A stretch of DNA of 64,000 bases from positions 6,288,578 to 6,352,577 of the forward strand of contig JABAKD010000024.1 of NCBI GenBank assembly GCA_012845835.1, given 5' to 3'. A program made the translations under genes and the position numbers. Shown here piece by piece: positions 46,383 through 57,515 of this stretch; position 1 is the first letter of the stretch, and every line of letters starts with the position of its first letter. The notes beneath the pieces were generated by a model that searched no databases, was not told the DNA's origin, and was given only the letters and a program-made list of their open reading frames with translations. Origin of the DNA: Undaria pinnatifida. Lineage: Eukaryota; Sar; Phaeophyceae; Laminariales; Alariaceae.

Positions 46383-46824
46383 CCCTGTACAAATACAATA
46401 TTTGCTATTTTTCTGGCAGGCAAATACTCTCTGGAAAACCTGCGCAAATATTTGTCTGGAAGCAAATACTTTCTTGAGAAGCTGCGCAAATATTTGTCTG
46501 GAAGCAAATACTTTCTTGAGAAGCTGCGTAAATATTTGTCTGCAGGCAAATACTTTTTTGAGAACCTGTGCAAATATTTGTCTGGCAGGCAAATACTCTC
46601 TGGAAAACCTGCGCAAATATTTGTCTGGAAGCAAATACTTTTTTGAGAAGCTGCGCAAATATTTGTGTGCAGGCAAATACTCTCTTGAGAACCTGTGCAA
46701 ATATTTCTCTGGCAGGCAAATACTCGCTTGAGAAGCTGCGCAAATATTTGTCTGGAGGCAAATACTGCCCTGAGACAAATACACGCAACTATTATTTGTA
46801 TTTGTTATGGATATTTGTACAGGG
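46383..46824 (+). mobile_element. TIR element enclosing an exact 42-base tandem array
   Basis: CCCTGTACAAATA at 46383 and its exact complement TATTTGTACAGGG at 46812 bound a 442-base element. Inside, the palindrome CAAATATTTG (or a one-base variant) recurs near 46445, 46487, 46529, 46571, 46613, 46655, 46697 and 46741. That is 42-base spacing, with 44 for the last. Because 42 is a multiple of 3, both strands stay open across the array. This is a property of the repeat and is not evidence of a gene. Confidence 0.75.
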
Positions 46825-46829
46825 TGTGG

Positions 46830-48030
46830 AGTATTTTCTGGGCCCTCTCACTCGAGGTGGTATTTCCACGACGCAAGCGCGGACCGTAAGAAAAAGTAAA
46901 GTGCCACCCGACAAACATCCCCAGGGCCTAGGTATTTTTAAAGACGTCAATGTAACCGACAACTAACTGATATTCCAACGGTGTTGGGTGGTTCTTCAGT
47001 TAAGGGCTCCCTTCACTCAGATATAATATGCTCTGGACAAAAAGTGTTACCGAGAACGTTGGTCGTATGACCACAACCTCTGTACACGCTTCACTGCCGA
47101 ATCAAAGCGTTCTACGTTCAAATGTACAGCTGCTGCAAAAATAGCCATACAGCTCCGAGCATCCCTGCGCGTGATAACAGGGGGACATCACCTCCAAAAT
47201 CCACGATGAAGCAAGCATGCCCCACACTACCTAATATTTCGATGGGTATAACTCTGACCGCCACTCGAGCAGGATCCAGTGCTTTCTGTCCATATTATTT
47301 CCAAACGCAACACGAAACCGGCTAACCTGCAGTCGCGAAACGTTGACTATTCCCACACGCCAAACGTGGATGCACTGCATACTTGAATATCGAACGTGTT
47401 GTGATTATAGCGACACAAGGTAGCGACATTATTAATAACAGTCTCTCACTGAGGGACGGTTTCTTCTTCTCTGGATGGTCGCCTTTCAACCTGTAGACAC
47501 AGGGATTCAAGCCAGAAACGATAGAGATTCGGCTGTGACATATTTAGATGCCACACGCTCACTCCACCGCCCGGCATTGAACAGAGCTTCCTTCAGCCAA
47601 GAGTACCTGGAAAAATGCTCTCAAGAATCAACACACTAAACGACAGTTCGGCATTGCTGGCAAGCCGTGAGAGTATGGCCTGGCGTCGTATACAGACTGC
47701 GCCACAAAGAGAAAACAACACAACAGCACAGTTCGCACGGAACTGCCAACGCCGCCGTCCGTACAGAAACAAGTCATCCCTACATTCATGCTGTTAAACG
47801 TGACGTCCCACTCGCTCAAAGGGATTCAAAACCACAGCGTTGTCGATCCACCATATGTGGAAATATAGTTATCTTGCTTGGGAGACACCAAAAAAAAACC
47901 TAAACAGTAAACTTGCGAGACGTTCGCATACAGGTGAGCCACTTCAACCCCTCCCTCATCCCCCTCCCCCACGTGGAACCATCTACAACAACAATGCCAA
48001 ACGCCACTGAATGGCGAATTCGAAACCGGG
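46830..48030. other. stretch with no supported gene
   Basis: Short overlapping open frames only; no motif, tRNA or repeat family is recognised. Confidence 0.35.
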
Positions 48031-48031
48031 C

Positions 48032-50091
48032 TCATTCCATTGGGTGGTCGGTGGTCACGCCCCACACCGTCTTTCCCCCCAGGCGAACTTCCACTCCATC
48101 ATCGACCACATGCAGCTTGTAGTCGTTGCTCTTCCTCTTCCGTCTCAACCGATTCCTCCACTCGTGCTTGTGCGGGCCGGATCGTGACAAAACCGTTATC
48201 CCGTCGATCGTTACCTCCTGTGCAAATGTTCGGGGGGGGGGTTATATATGCAAGACGAATAGGGTGCAAATGAGGCAGACGCTCCAATTGGAGACGTGGC
48301 GATCAACACGCTTGAAGTAACGAGTTCGTCTGTCCAAGCTTTATTGATCAAACCCTACTCCCAGAAACCGCTGCAGGTCTGTAACCCCGCGCATATTGAT
48401 ATGAAACCCGTCAGGTTGGCTCTGTGAATGGTCACAATATACTTACGGACTTCGTGCTGAGCGTTTTCTTTACGTAGGTACACTCACAAAGAATGTATCA
48501 GTACGAGGACAACGTCCCGCCACTGTCGGCGCTACGACAGCCGCACGTTTGACGGCAACCACGAGAAGTCGCGCTGAGTTTGGTGGTGGCCTCGTGATAA
48601 TCACTGGTACAGCGTGCGTTAAAACGATATTTGCAATACTACCGCTACTTGCTCAAAACACCGAAACACCCGCTCTCACGACTCACCAGGCGTCCCCTGT
48701 TGTCCAGTGTGATAACCACCCTCCAAAGGTGTACCCTTGCGAGTTCCACATCCTGGTGGTCCCGCCTCCGCCAGGGAAGCCACCCCATAGAACCCCCCGT
48801 ACCCCCTGCGATTACCTTGGACGGCCCATCCCGCATCTGTTGTTGCAGTGCTTTTCTGGCTTGGAGGATTCGCTTAAGTTTACCTCCGTTGGAAGCTAGC
48901 AGCAACGTCGAGTGAACCCGTCGGCAGTCGTCGCTGGGTGCAACAGCCGACGACTTTCCCAACAACCTGGCGAAAATAACGCAACCGTTGCTGGCGGGCC
49001 ATATCATGGACTTGCCAGTCCGCGACTGAAGCTTCCCGTCCAGCTGCTCACCCACGTTAAGCGAGGCCTTCGGGCCTAGCCCCAAGGGGAGGCTGGCGGG
49101 GAGGGTAGGACTGAGGCTGTGGCCGGCGGGTCTGGGGCTGGAGTTGGAGCTCGGACTGGGGCTGGGGCTCGTGCTGGGACTAACGCCGGGCCTGCGTCCG
49201 TTGAGGCAGATGTAGTACGTCCGGCGCGTGGGCTCGGGGGGGGCGGTCCAGCGGTATGGGCTTGGGCTTGAGTCGCGGATGGGTTTGAAGAGTGGGTCGC
49301 TTGGCCGAGGGTGGATGCTTGGTCGCCAAAGTAGCCAACTAACGAGGAAGCGACTAATAGAAAAGAAGGAGTTGTCGTAGGGGAGGCAAGGTTTCGTGAC
49401 GCTATATGGGCCGTCTGGGAGGGGACCGGGGCTGTGGCCGCGCGGATTGAAGGCAAGCGTAAATGTGGCCTCGTTAGGGTAAGGGTTGGGGCTGAATATG
49501 CCGCGGTATGGGCTGGTGCGGGGGCTTGGATTGAGGCCGTTGAGGCCGATGACAAAGGTCCGTCGTTTGCGGCTGGGGGTGATCTGGCCGTCGGAGTTGA
49601 CGTGGTTGGCGTCGGGGCTGGGGCCCGTGCTGAAACCGTGGGCGTCGGGGATGTCGGTGTGATCCTGGTGGGAGTTGGTGTTAGCGTGGTCCAATTGGCT
49701 GTCATCCTCGTCGATGTCGGTTGTGCCGGTGAACGCACAATCGATTTCGGTGGGAGGGGGGAGCGACCGTCCTCCTGTGCTATCAGAGTAGCGAGTCAAG
49801 ACGAAAAAACCTCCCAATGTTTCGTCGTCGCCAATTTCGACAGAAGGAGGAGACGGATACGATGAGGAAAGGGGGGAGGAAGTAGAAATGTCATGGATGG
49901 TGGGGGAGGAAATACTGCCAGGCGCAGGGTTTAGTCTGGCGTGGTAGGCTGCCATCGAAGCCTTGATTGTGGGCCCTAGCTCGGCCTTCTCTCCGTGGTT
50001 CTCGTCCTGTGAGTTGGAGAAATGCACACACAAAGAAAGGTAGACAGCAAGGGCGTACGAGTGAGCCTTCCTGTGTTGGATATGTGGCCAT
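48032..50091 (-). CDS. uncharacterised Ser/Pro-rich protein, spliced
   Basis: No known domain is recognised. The main exon runs 50006-48816 (397 codons) from a strong acceptor 'tttctccaactcacag|GACGAG' to a donor AAG|GTAATC. The last exon runs 48217-48032 from 'aacatttgcacag|GAG', phase 0, and ends with the stop; intron 598 bases. The last exon reads EVTIDGITVLSRSGPHKHEW, then RNRLRRKRKSNDYKL, and ends WGVTTDHPME. This looks like a compact basic domain and supports the model. The main exon is Ser/Pro-rich with an internal repeat: RRTFVIGLNGLNPSPRTSP and RRTYYICLNGRRPGVSPST. It ends with a helix-like KLKRILQARKALQQQM. The start is uncertain. ATG at 50091 (MATYPTQEGSL, spliced through a 52-base intron) or the in-frame ATG at 49954 are both possible. 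The main-exon frame also stays open past the donor to 48645. Confidence 0.5.
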
Positions 50092-50109
50092 ATTTAATCG
50101 TGGGCGAGA

Positions 50110-50570
50110 AACATGGCACAGCAAGCGAAACAAGGTCAAGTTCGTTAATCTACATGTTGTTCGGGGATTAGTTCTAGGTGCAATAGTCAATTTTACAGCT
50201 CAATCGTAAGCTATACCTTTCTTGCTCGACTTGTGGTACTCTAAAGTTTGCGAATTGGGCATCAAGATCCCGATTGTGTTTAGAGAATGTTTACGTATGC
50301 TGTGAATGGCTCGGTTCGGTTTACCCATTAACGATCACCATGTATGCGCATCCCGCGGGCATATTGGGCTTGCTTAGGTTGCTGTTTTTGCTCGGGAAAC
50401 TGCTCAGCTCATTTGTTGTATACGTGTACCTGATGCTGGAAAAGTACGTCGTAATGGTAAATGTAAAGGTCGAAGAGGCTGCTAGTAGCTCCGGCCTTTT
50501 CGTAGGCCCGCGAATCTATAGTTCAACAATAGTAAGGGGTCATGGGTAAAACTTGCACAAACGGAAAACT
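50110..50570. other. stretch with no supported gene
   Basis: The open frame at 50274-50549 is hydrophobic in its middle (LGLLRLLFLLGKLLSSFVVY) but lacks any supporting context. Confidence 0.3.
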
Positions 50571-50571
50571 G

Positions 50572-50831
50572 AAGACTGATTCTGTAATAGCCCCTCTAAA
50601 AAAAGCGGCGACTTTCTTTAACGAACGTTTCATGGCTGCTTGACACGAGGAAGGATACTATGAAAACATATCTTCGTATAGTTTCTCGATTGCAACGGAC
50701 TATTGAACGACGACGTCGGGGTGGCAAGGGCACCGTATTTGAGGAGATACGACCGGGAGCTGGTTTTAAAACCAGCGATTTCGTTACAGAAACGTTAGGG
50801 GGGCTACCGTTGAACGACTCTGAAACAGGCT
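50572..50831 (+). mobile_element. MITE-like family E, copy 1
   Basis: A repeat of about 260 bases seen three times (also 55391-55645 reversed and 60683-60932). The ends are imperfect inverted repeats built on 'gactgattctgtaatagcccc' and 'gggggctaccgttgaacgac'. Inner inverted blocks are 'taacgaacgtttcatggctgc' and 'gcgatttcgttacagaaacg'. No ORF. Confidence 0.6.
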
Positions 50832-50834
50832 GGT

Positions 50835-52980
50835 CTAGGAATGGAACGTGTAAAGATGTAAAGCAACACCCAAACACGGCACAACATGTACAGAAATAGC
50901 TGCGGACCGCACCCTGTGGTTCACGTTCCGACCGTACCGTAGCATCAATGGCACGTACCTGGTACATTGCATGCGGTACGGTTAGCGAGAATGATACACC
51001 TGTATACGATGCCCCAATGTCGCGACGAACGTTACCGGCAACATAAGAATATCGTAAACTCGTTTTTGTTGCCACTGATACCACGGGAGAGCGCTGATCT
51101 GCCGCTGATGAACGTTCTCGCTGAAGGGGAAGCACTAGTTTAATTATATCCTTGGCTTGTGCCTTCCGTTGACATATCTGTGAAAAAAATCAGGTATGCA
51201 ATCCAGATAGAGCGTACGTGTAGCTGCTGCTTTTTGTGTCAACAGGTCAAACTCTCACCAGAGTATCAACCCCTTAGGCTACCATATATTTCAACTTGTG
51301 GTACCCTTGGGGCTTTCGAGTGCTCAGCGGTTTCAGCTCTTGGCACCGATAGAACTAGCCAGGACTCCGCCTCTTCGGCTCCTGGTATCCTTGGGACGGG
51401 CGAGGAATTAGACACTTCTCCTGGTGGCCTCGGCACTTGGGCCTGGGTCATCCACAATGACTGGTACTGCCGAGTCATCGGCTGGGTCCCGTGCAATGGC
51501 ATTGTTACCCGTGGCGCTCTTTGGATTGTGAGGATTCGCATGACGCGGTCCACTGCTATTGCACTATTCTTCAGCCGAGTAGCGGTTTCAACAGTACCGA
51601 GAACGGAGTATAATAGTGCACAGAGCACGTAATAATAGTACAGCAGTACGTCTGCAGCCCAGGCGGGTTTTTGACGCATTGGACGGTGGTGATCATTGTG
51701 CATGCGTACGAGGAGATACTACCAGGTACAGGGTTTAGCGACGACTAACCGCATCAAAAGCAGGAATAATGGTAGAATCACGACGTACCCATTGGGTATA
51801 TATGTTCCGCCGCCGGTTATCATGAAAACATCGGACCGGATGGGGCCTCCTGCCCCGGCTGGGCTCCCACCATCATTGGTCCCTGGCCTGGTGTCGACTG
51901 GGCTCATCTACACCCTCAACTGGAGTATATCGTATCCAAATATAGTTGTCGGCGATCACGCGGTGAACTATTTCCGAGTGCCAGCAACAGTAGTGGCAAC
52001 ACGACTAGTTATAAAGATCCATGTCACAGCTGTACGATACAGAGTATTGGTTTATAAGAGGTACTGCACTCCAAAAAAGGGGTACCCTCGGTGTTCTCAA
52101 CATGCTCGTGACAACCCAAGCCAAAAAAAGATACAACACACCCACGGGCCGATGCTGATCATTTTCATTTTGTTTTCCTTCGAGTCATCAATTTTGCTCT
52201 CCAGCTCAACCCGCATCGGTTTCAACGTCAGCGATCTTCTCGTCAAGCGGTGATCGTAGGTGTCTTCCCTTCTCCCCCGCGGTGTTGGGCATCCTCGTGA
52301 CGAATGTATTCGGTTTATTCCAGTAGTGCGGTCATAATGAAGGTATGCTGTCAAAACGATAATCTGTCACAAACATCCAAAAAGGTACAAGGCATCATGA
52401 CACAATATTAAGGTAGGCACTGGTGACCAAGACGGTATCACGACATGGAGCAAGCGTATGCTGGGGTCGCTGTGCAGACACTTCACATCCCAGGGATTGG
52501 ACAAAGTTACGCTATTGGAAGGGGCCACCACGATGGGACCGTCAGTCGTGAACAATTGTGACACTTTGGCCCCAACTTTCCGAGAGTGACATCCCCGTTT
52601 CTTGCACCTCGCCCTCACTCTCCTCCCCTGCTGCACCTCTGCACACTTCTTAGTTAGTCAAGCCTACCTGTCGGAAAGAACGCTGAAGCGAGTGCCTGTC
52701 TCAACTTCTAACCCCTATTTGTCGTGCGACCTAACTATCCGACATGCAGTGGCTGCTGTCCTCACATCCTACGAGAACGTGGTGCTACCTCACGGGCAAT
52801 GGCGCAATCTTCGGTTGTTGTTTCTTTCCTCTGCTCTTTGCATCAGTCACAATCAGGACAAGCCAATATCAAGAGGTGGCGTGTGAACGTGGAACTGCTT
52901 CAAGCACTACCACTACCACTACCACTGCCGCTCGACGATGCTGGCTGTAGTCGGTCTAAACGCCGCTCACCTTTGGATCC
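50835..52980. other. stretch with no supported gene
   Basis: GTACCTGGTACAT lies at 50955. Open frames at 51159-51632, 51696-52253 and 52602-53128 have no recognisable domain; the last includes a CTACCACTACCA microsatellite near 52908. Confidence 0.35.
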
Positions 52981-53007
52981 TGGGTGGGATCTTCGCATAC
53001 GATGCTC

Positions 53008-53166
53008 CTTAGGAAGGAAGCCGTGTCTGGAGCAGTCCAGTCTCTGGAGGCAAATTTGTGGCAGGACCTCACCACGGAAGGGACACCGCCAAACAGGCTC
53101 TGTGCGGACGCGCTGGTGCTGCCGTTGAAGACGGTCGTGGACAAGATCGAAGCTAAGACGAAATAA
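53008..53166 (+). CDS. short hypothetical ORF, possible 3' exon or element remnant
   Basis: A frame from the ATG at 53008, reading MLLRKEAVSGAVQSLEANLW, then RLCADALVLPLKTVVDKIEA and ending KTK*. It is protein-like, but no upstream exon or family could be matched. The only near acceptor ('gatgctccttag|GAAGG') would start just inside it. Confidence 0.25.
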   Translation, partial: LRKEAVSGAVQSLEANLWQDLTTEGTPPNRLCADALVLPLKTVVDKIEAKTK

Positions 53167-53530
53167 GTCTTCTTCATCGTGCCTAAAGAGCGATGCTGCC
53201 GCGATCAAACCGGGAAGAACCTTTGCCACAAGCCTTGTCGACTGGGAAGGGCACAGCTGCTGTGGGCTGGGCTGGGTGGAGGCTAACGGGCTGTGGGCTG
53301 TGGGCATGCACTGGAAAGATACAGCCAATCAAATTCGAGGAACATCAATTGACGTAAATGAAATTTCTTTTACATACCACATTTGTACTCCAACAAGCTT
53401 TACATTTACACCCAGAACGGTACAACGGACCAACCCACAATTACCTAAAGAAAGGGAGGATATCAAGCATCAAACATCACAGTTCCATACCATACTTATT
53501 GCGACAGCATCACATCAAAAGCAATGCTGT

Positions 53531-53562
53531 ACAATACAATACAATACAATACAATACAAACA
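53531..53562 (+). repeat. (ATACA)n microsatellite
   Basis: Six consecutive pentamers of the acaat/ataca type. Confidence 0.9.
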
Positions 53563-54165
53563 ACATTGTTAGACTTTTAGTTGGAGGATTTCCATGATAT
53601 ATCTGACCAACAGTGTCTACTGTCAAGCTCCTCTGTCCTACAACAACAGCGAGTGGTGTACGTGTACCTTTTTCCCGAAGTCCCATGGGACACTTTGCCG
53701 GAGGCAATCGGCAACCATGCGTAAGCCATGGGCAACCGATGGGCAGCCCATGGGCATCCAAAGGGCAACCCATGGGCTATCATCATCAACCAATGGGCGT
53801 CCTATGGACGGGCATCCCTAGGGCTATCACCGCCAACCCATGTGAGGGAATGCCATGGGTAATCCATGTGCAGCCCGTGAGGAACCCATGGGCTATCACC
53901 ACCAACTCATGGGGATATTCGTTGGCATTCCATGGGCCATTGCCACCAACAAGGGGCAGGTATCCCACCCATGGGCATTCCATGGTAACCCCATGGGCTA
54001 GGTGAAAATAACAGCGCCCAATGAAAGACAAACAACGTAGTTGCTCGTAGGTGCTCGCATCTACACTGTCTTTTTATTTTATATTTAGCATGAGGGACCC
54101 ATGGGCACCCTGTACATACCCTGTACATATTCAACGGGTCGCCCATGGATTGGCCATGAGACCTT

Positions 54166-54535
54166 TTGGTTTGGGTAAGCCATTGATAAACCTTTTGCAA
54201 GTGGTCCAACTACTAATACCCCACTAATACCTAAAAAAATGGCGTCGTCGGCAAGACGATGGATTTTTTTCGGGTCGTGGGTTCAAATCTCACCATCCAC
54301 AACTATAAACTTCTCCAGACTTTCCCCATGTCGAACTTGAAAAATGCTCTCCCCGGCATACCCAGGAAATGAAGCCGCTTGGATATTGACAGGCCCGCCC
54401 GCATATCCGGCCGACATGGTATCCCGCCGTTTCAGGGGGGGCAGCGTTATAAGGCTTAGTTTGGGTAAGCTACTGGTTAACCTTTCGCAAGTGGTCAAAC
54501 GCACTAATACCCCACTAATACCTTAACAGCTCTCC
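54166..54535 (+). repeat. duplicated segment plus a tRNA-like A/B-box
   Basis: 'gggtaagc...taaccttt(c/t)gcaagtggtc...actaataccccactaatacc' occurs at 54170-54232 and 54465-54523. Between them, 54239-54296 holds an A-box-like TGGCGTCGTCGGCAAGACG and a T-arm GTGGG-TTCAAAT-CTCAC. The anticodon and acceptor stems do not form, so this looks like a decayed tRNA or SINE head. Confidence 0.35.
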
Positions 54536-55390
54536 GTGGTCCGGCCATAGCTAGTACTCTCGTGCAAAGCATTCAAAATAGGAGAACAAATATGTAGGGC
54601 TCACTAGCCTTTGTGTTGCATTCGAACCTGTGTTGGGATCTACTCTACCCCACGCGATGCTCACGGATTGCCTATGGGATGCCCATGGAATGCCCATGGA
54701 ATTCCCATGGGTTGGTGGTGATGGTCCATGGGTGGCCCACGGGTTGGCCACGCGATGCACCTGGATTGCCCCTGGGAGGTTCTCGGGGTGTCCGTGGGAT
54801 ACCGTTGGGGTGCCCATGGGATGTCCAAACGTTTTGCTGGTACTAGACCACGGGTTCATTGGTCACCCACGGTTGACCCATGGGTCACCCACGGCCAGCA
54901 TTTGGTTTCGCCCATCGATCATCCACGGATAGTCCATGTGTCACGCCCGGGATGGCCCATGCGCCACCCATGGTTAGCCCTTGTGTATCCCATGGATCAC
55001 CAGCGGGTAGGGCATGGGTGACCACCGGTTAGCGCGTGAGTCACCCACGGCTAGCCCATGGGTTGCTCATGGGTCACTCATGGTCCCACAGCTATCCCAT
55101 CTTGGGGCATCCGCGGATGACCTATGAGCTGTCCATGTGTGACACCCGTGGGCCACCCATGGGTTGCCCAAGGGTCGCCCACGGGTTGCCGACTACTTTG
55201 GTGTGTTAGGCCATGAGTCATCCATGGTCCGCCCATGCGTCATGCATAAGTTAGAGGTGGCGCGGCAATCCATGGTTGGGGACCTTGTTCATTTTTGGTT
55301 GTGGCGCGCGGGTCACCCATGAATCAATCATGACTTACAGGTGGTAGCCCATGGGTCGCCTATGGGTCACCCGCTGTCTGGAGGTTAGCC

Positions 55391-55645
55391 CAGAGCCATT
55401 CTATGGTAGCTCCCCCAACGTTTCTTTAACAAAATCGCCGGATTCAAAACCAGCTCCCTATCGTATCTCCTGAAATATGGTGTCCCTCGACACCTCGACG
55501 TCATCGATTGATCGACCTTTGCACGCAAGAAAATATATGGATACTTTGTTTTCAATAGTATCCTTCCTTGTATCGAGCAACCATGAAACGTCCGTTAATG
55601 AAAATCGCTGGTTTTCGGGGAGGGCTGTCGTAGAATCAGTCCCCA
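55391..55645 (-). mobile_element. MITE-like family E, copy 2
   Basis: A reverse copy inserted in the CCCATGGG array, with 'agctcccccaacgtttcttt' at its left and 'gaaaatcgctggttttcgggg' towards its right end. Confidence 0.6.
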
Positions 55646-56175
55646 TGAGTTCTGTACTCTTAGCCCATGGGTCACCCACATGGGTCACCCATGGCTGACT
55701 GATACACCATAGGTCCCCAACGGGGCACCCATGACTTAGTGGTCCTAGTCTACCGGTCCCCATGGGCCATTCACGGCCCCACGGTTAGGCTATGAGTCAC
55801 CCATGTGCCATGGGTCACCCACGGATGTTCACTCATGGGTTTGTTGTGTTTTGCCCCATGCTTCACCCTTGTGTCACTCACGGTCCCACGGTGTGTCTGG
55901 TCAATGGTTCACCCACGGCTAGCGTATGGGTCAGCCATGGTTAGTCTATGGGTCGCCCAGGGTTCGTCCATGGGTCACCTATGCGTCGCTCATGGATCAC
56001 CCGTGGGCCACCCATGACTTCGTGATACTACCCCATAGGCTACCCACGGGTAGCCCATGACTCGACCATGGGCTACCCACGGTACCACGGCTGGGCCTTC
56101 GGCCAATCGCGGATAGTCTGTGGGTCGCCCTTGGGTGTTCCATGGGAGTCCCATCGGTGGCCCATGGAAGGCGAA

Positions 56176-57270
56176 AATATAAGCTGGAAATATCGAAAAA
56201 TAGCACATATCACGCAGTTGCAAAACACTGAGTGCAGTACAGTCGTTGTTCCGAATTAGTGCAGAGCCTTACCAGATAACACTACCGGCGCTAACGCGAG
56301 ACCCCGAACTACCATTGAGTATTGCTGTACTCTGAAAGACCAGGTTGTGGCAAGTAAATTCCACCGCACTAACGCAGGGAGCCTCATAAATGGGTGCCGC
56401 ATCAACACGGACCCACCGCTGCATCGACAATTCAATCGGTTGAATTCACAGCCCGAGTGTCCGGAATGATTTCGTAGAAATACAAGGGGTACCGAGCCAT
56501 GCGTTCGACTGGCTAAACTTAGCGGTGAAATGGTGGCATATCTCCTTCCGTAGCCTGCGTCAGTGGTCGATGAGATGAAATATACTGTGAATGAGGTGGA
56601 GGGTGTAAGGGAGGAAGTTGAAAAGGTAAAGAGTTGGGACATGGAGACGGGAGATGATGAGGCGCAGGATGAGTGCTGCAGTCACCGCCGGCACCACCCC
56701 GTGCTCGGCTGCGTTCCCACAATGATGAAGGCGACGGGGGAAGGGGATCCTGGACGGCCAAGAGATTGCTCTGCGGTTTGGTTGTGAAACTGAATTATTA
56801 ATACAAGTGTCATATCCATCGAGCTGCGTGGGAACGTGAGTTGCCCAGCCTAGTAACGTGGGGGAATGAGCTGGAATCGGCACGAGGTACCTGGTTACGG
56901 TGAAGGACGCCGAGAGGCACGGGCACTTGGCTGGTGAAGGCTACCCCCCGTTCTGACCACGATAAGACCCTCTGTTTTCGTTTTCGGTTTATATTTGTAC
57001 TCGTTCTGAGTATAGCAGCGTAGCAATCGTAACTATTTGCTTTAATGCGAAGTAGAGGCACCTAGCACAAACAATTCTTCGTCCCATGTTCTTACCATGC
57101 TCTTCATGCGTATAATCGTGCGTAAAATACGCCGGAAGTAAAGAGAAGAAAATGAATTACCCATCTTGGAGAAATATGATGCTGTGTACGAATGATGACT
57201 GATGGCTGCCTTACGTAACGCTGGCTTATGGCGGTCGTATTTTCCAGGTATATATTATAAAAATTAAAAT
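56176..57270. other. stretch with no supported gene
   Basis: A short coiled-coil-like frame with a good acceptor and donor (56564-56626, VDEMKYTVNEVEGVREEVEK) could be an isolated exon, but no partners were found. Otherwise nothing is recognised. Confidence 0.3.
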
Positions 57271-57274
57271 ACAC

Positions 57275-57515
57275 TCCAGCTGTGAGATCGAATATTTTGT
57301 CGAAACTCATGTTTGAAAGCTGTATGTGATACTCCGATCGCGCGTATTACGGGTTGTGTGTCCTCACTTAGGGTATAGGTCGGCGACTCCCCTTGCAACT
57401 ACAGTGTAGCAATCAGGGTCAACAAGGTGATGTTAGGCAGTCTGTGCGCGGAAACTATAAAACCGTTTCTCAGGGGGACAAAATCTGACAGCTGCGGAAG
57501 GAAATGCATCAGTTT
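57275..57515 (+). repeat. dispersed repeat J, copy 3
   Basis: The closest match to 36815-37070, with 'ctccgatcgcgcgtattac', 'ggtcggcgactccccttgc', 'cgcggaaactataaaac' and 'aaatctgacagctgcgg'. Confidence 0.6.

Larger units (their letters stand above)
53690..56175. repeat. CCCATGGG-rich degenerate repeat domain
   Basis: Units of roughly 9-20 bases built on the self-complementary CCCATGGG, with linkers such as 'tcacccatgg' and 'gccacccatgg', fill about 53690-54005, 54660-55385 and 55660-56170. Non-array blocks at 54020-54640 and 55391-55645 interrupt it; the second is a family E element. Because the core is palindromic, the repeat reads alike on both strands. Confidence 0.75.

Noticed and set aside
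46400-46800. Regular 42-base repeats resembling a CRISPR array, and long open frames on both strands.
   Set aside because: There are no unique spacers; the whole unit repeats. The open frames follow from a repeat length divisible by 3. The genome is eukaryotic.
49076-49865. Long Thr/Ala/Pro-rich minus frame and Val/Gly-rich plus frame.
   Set aside because: Both are shadows of the main exon of the Ser/Pro-rich gene. Only that frame has matching splice borders on both sides.
54239-54296. Candidate tRNA gene.
   Set aside because: The D-arm and T-arm are present, but the anticodon stem and acceptor stem cannot pair.
56563-56787. Coiled-coil-like ORF (VDEMKYTVNEVEGVREEVEK) with acceptor- and donor-like borders.
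   Set aside because: It is a single 63-base segment without partner exons or a family match; kept only as a remark.
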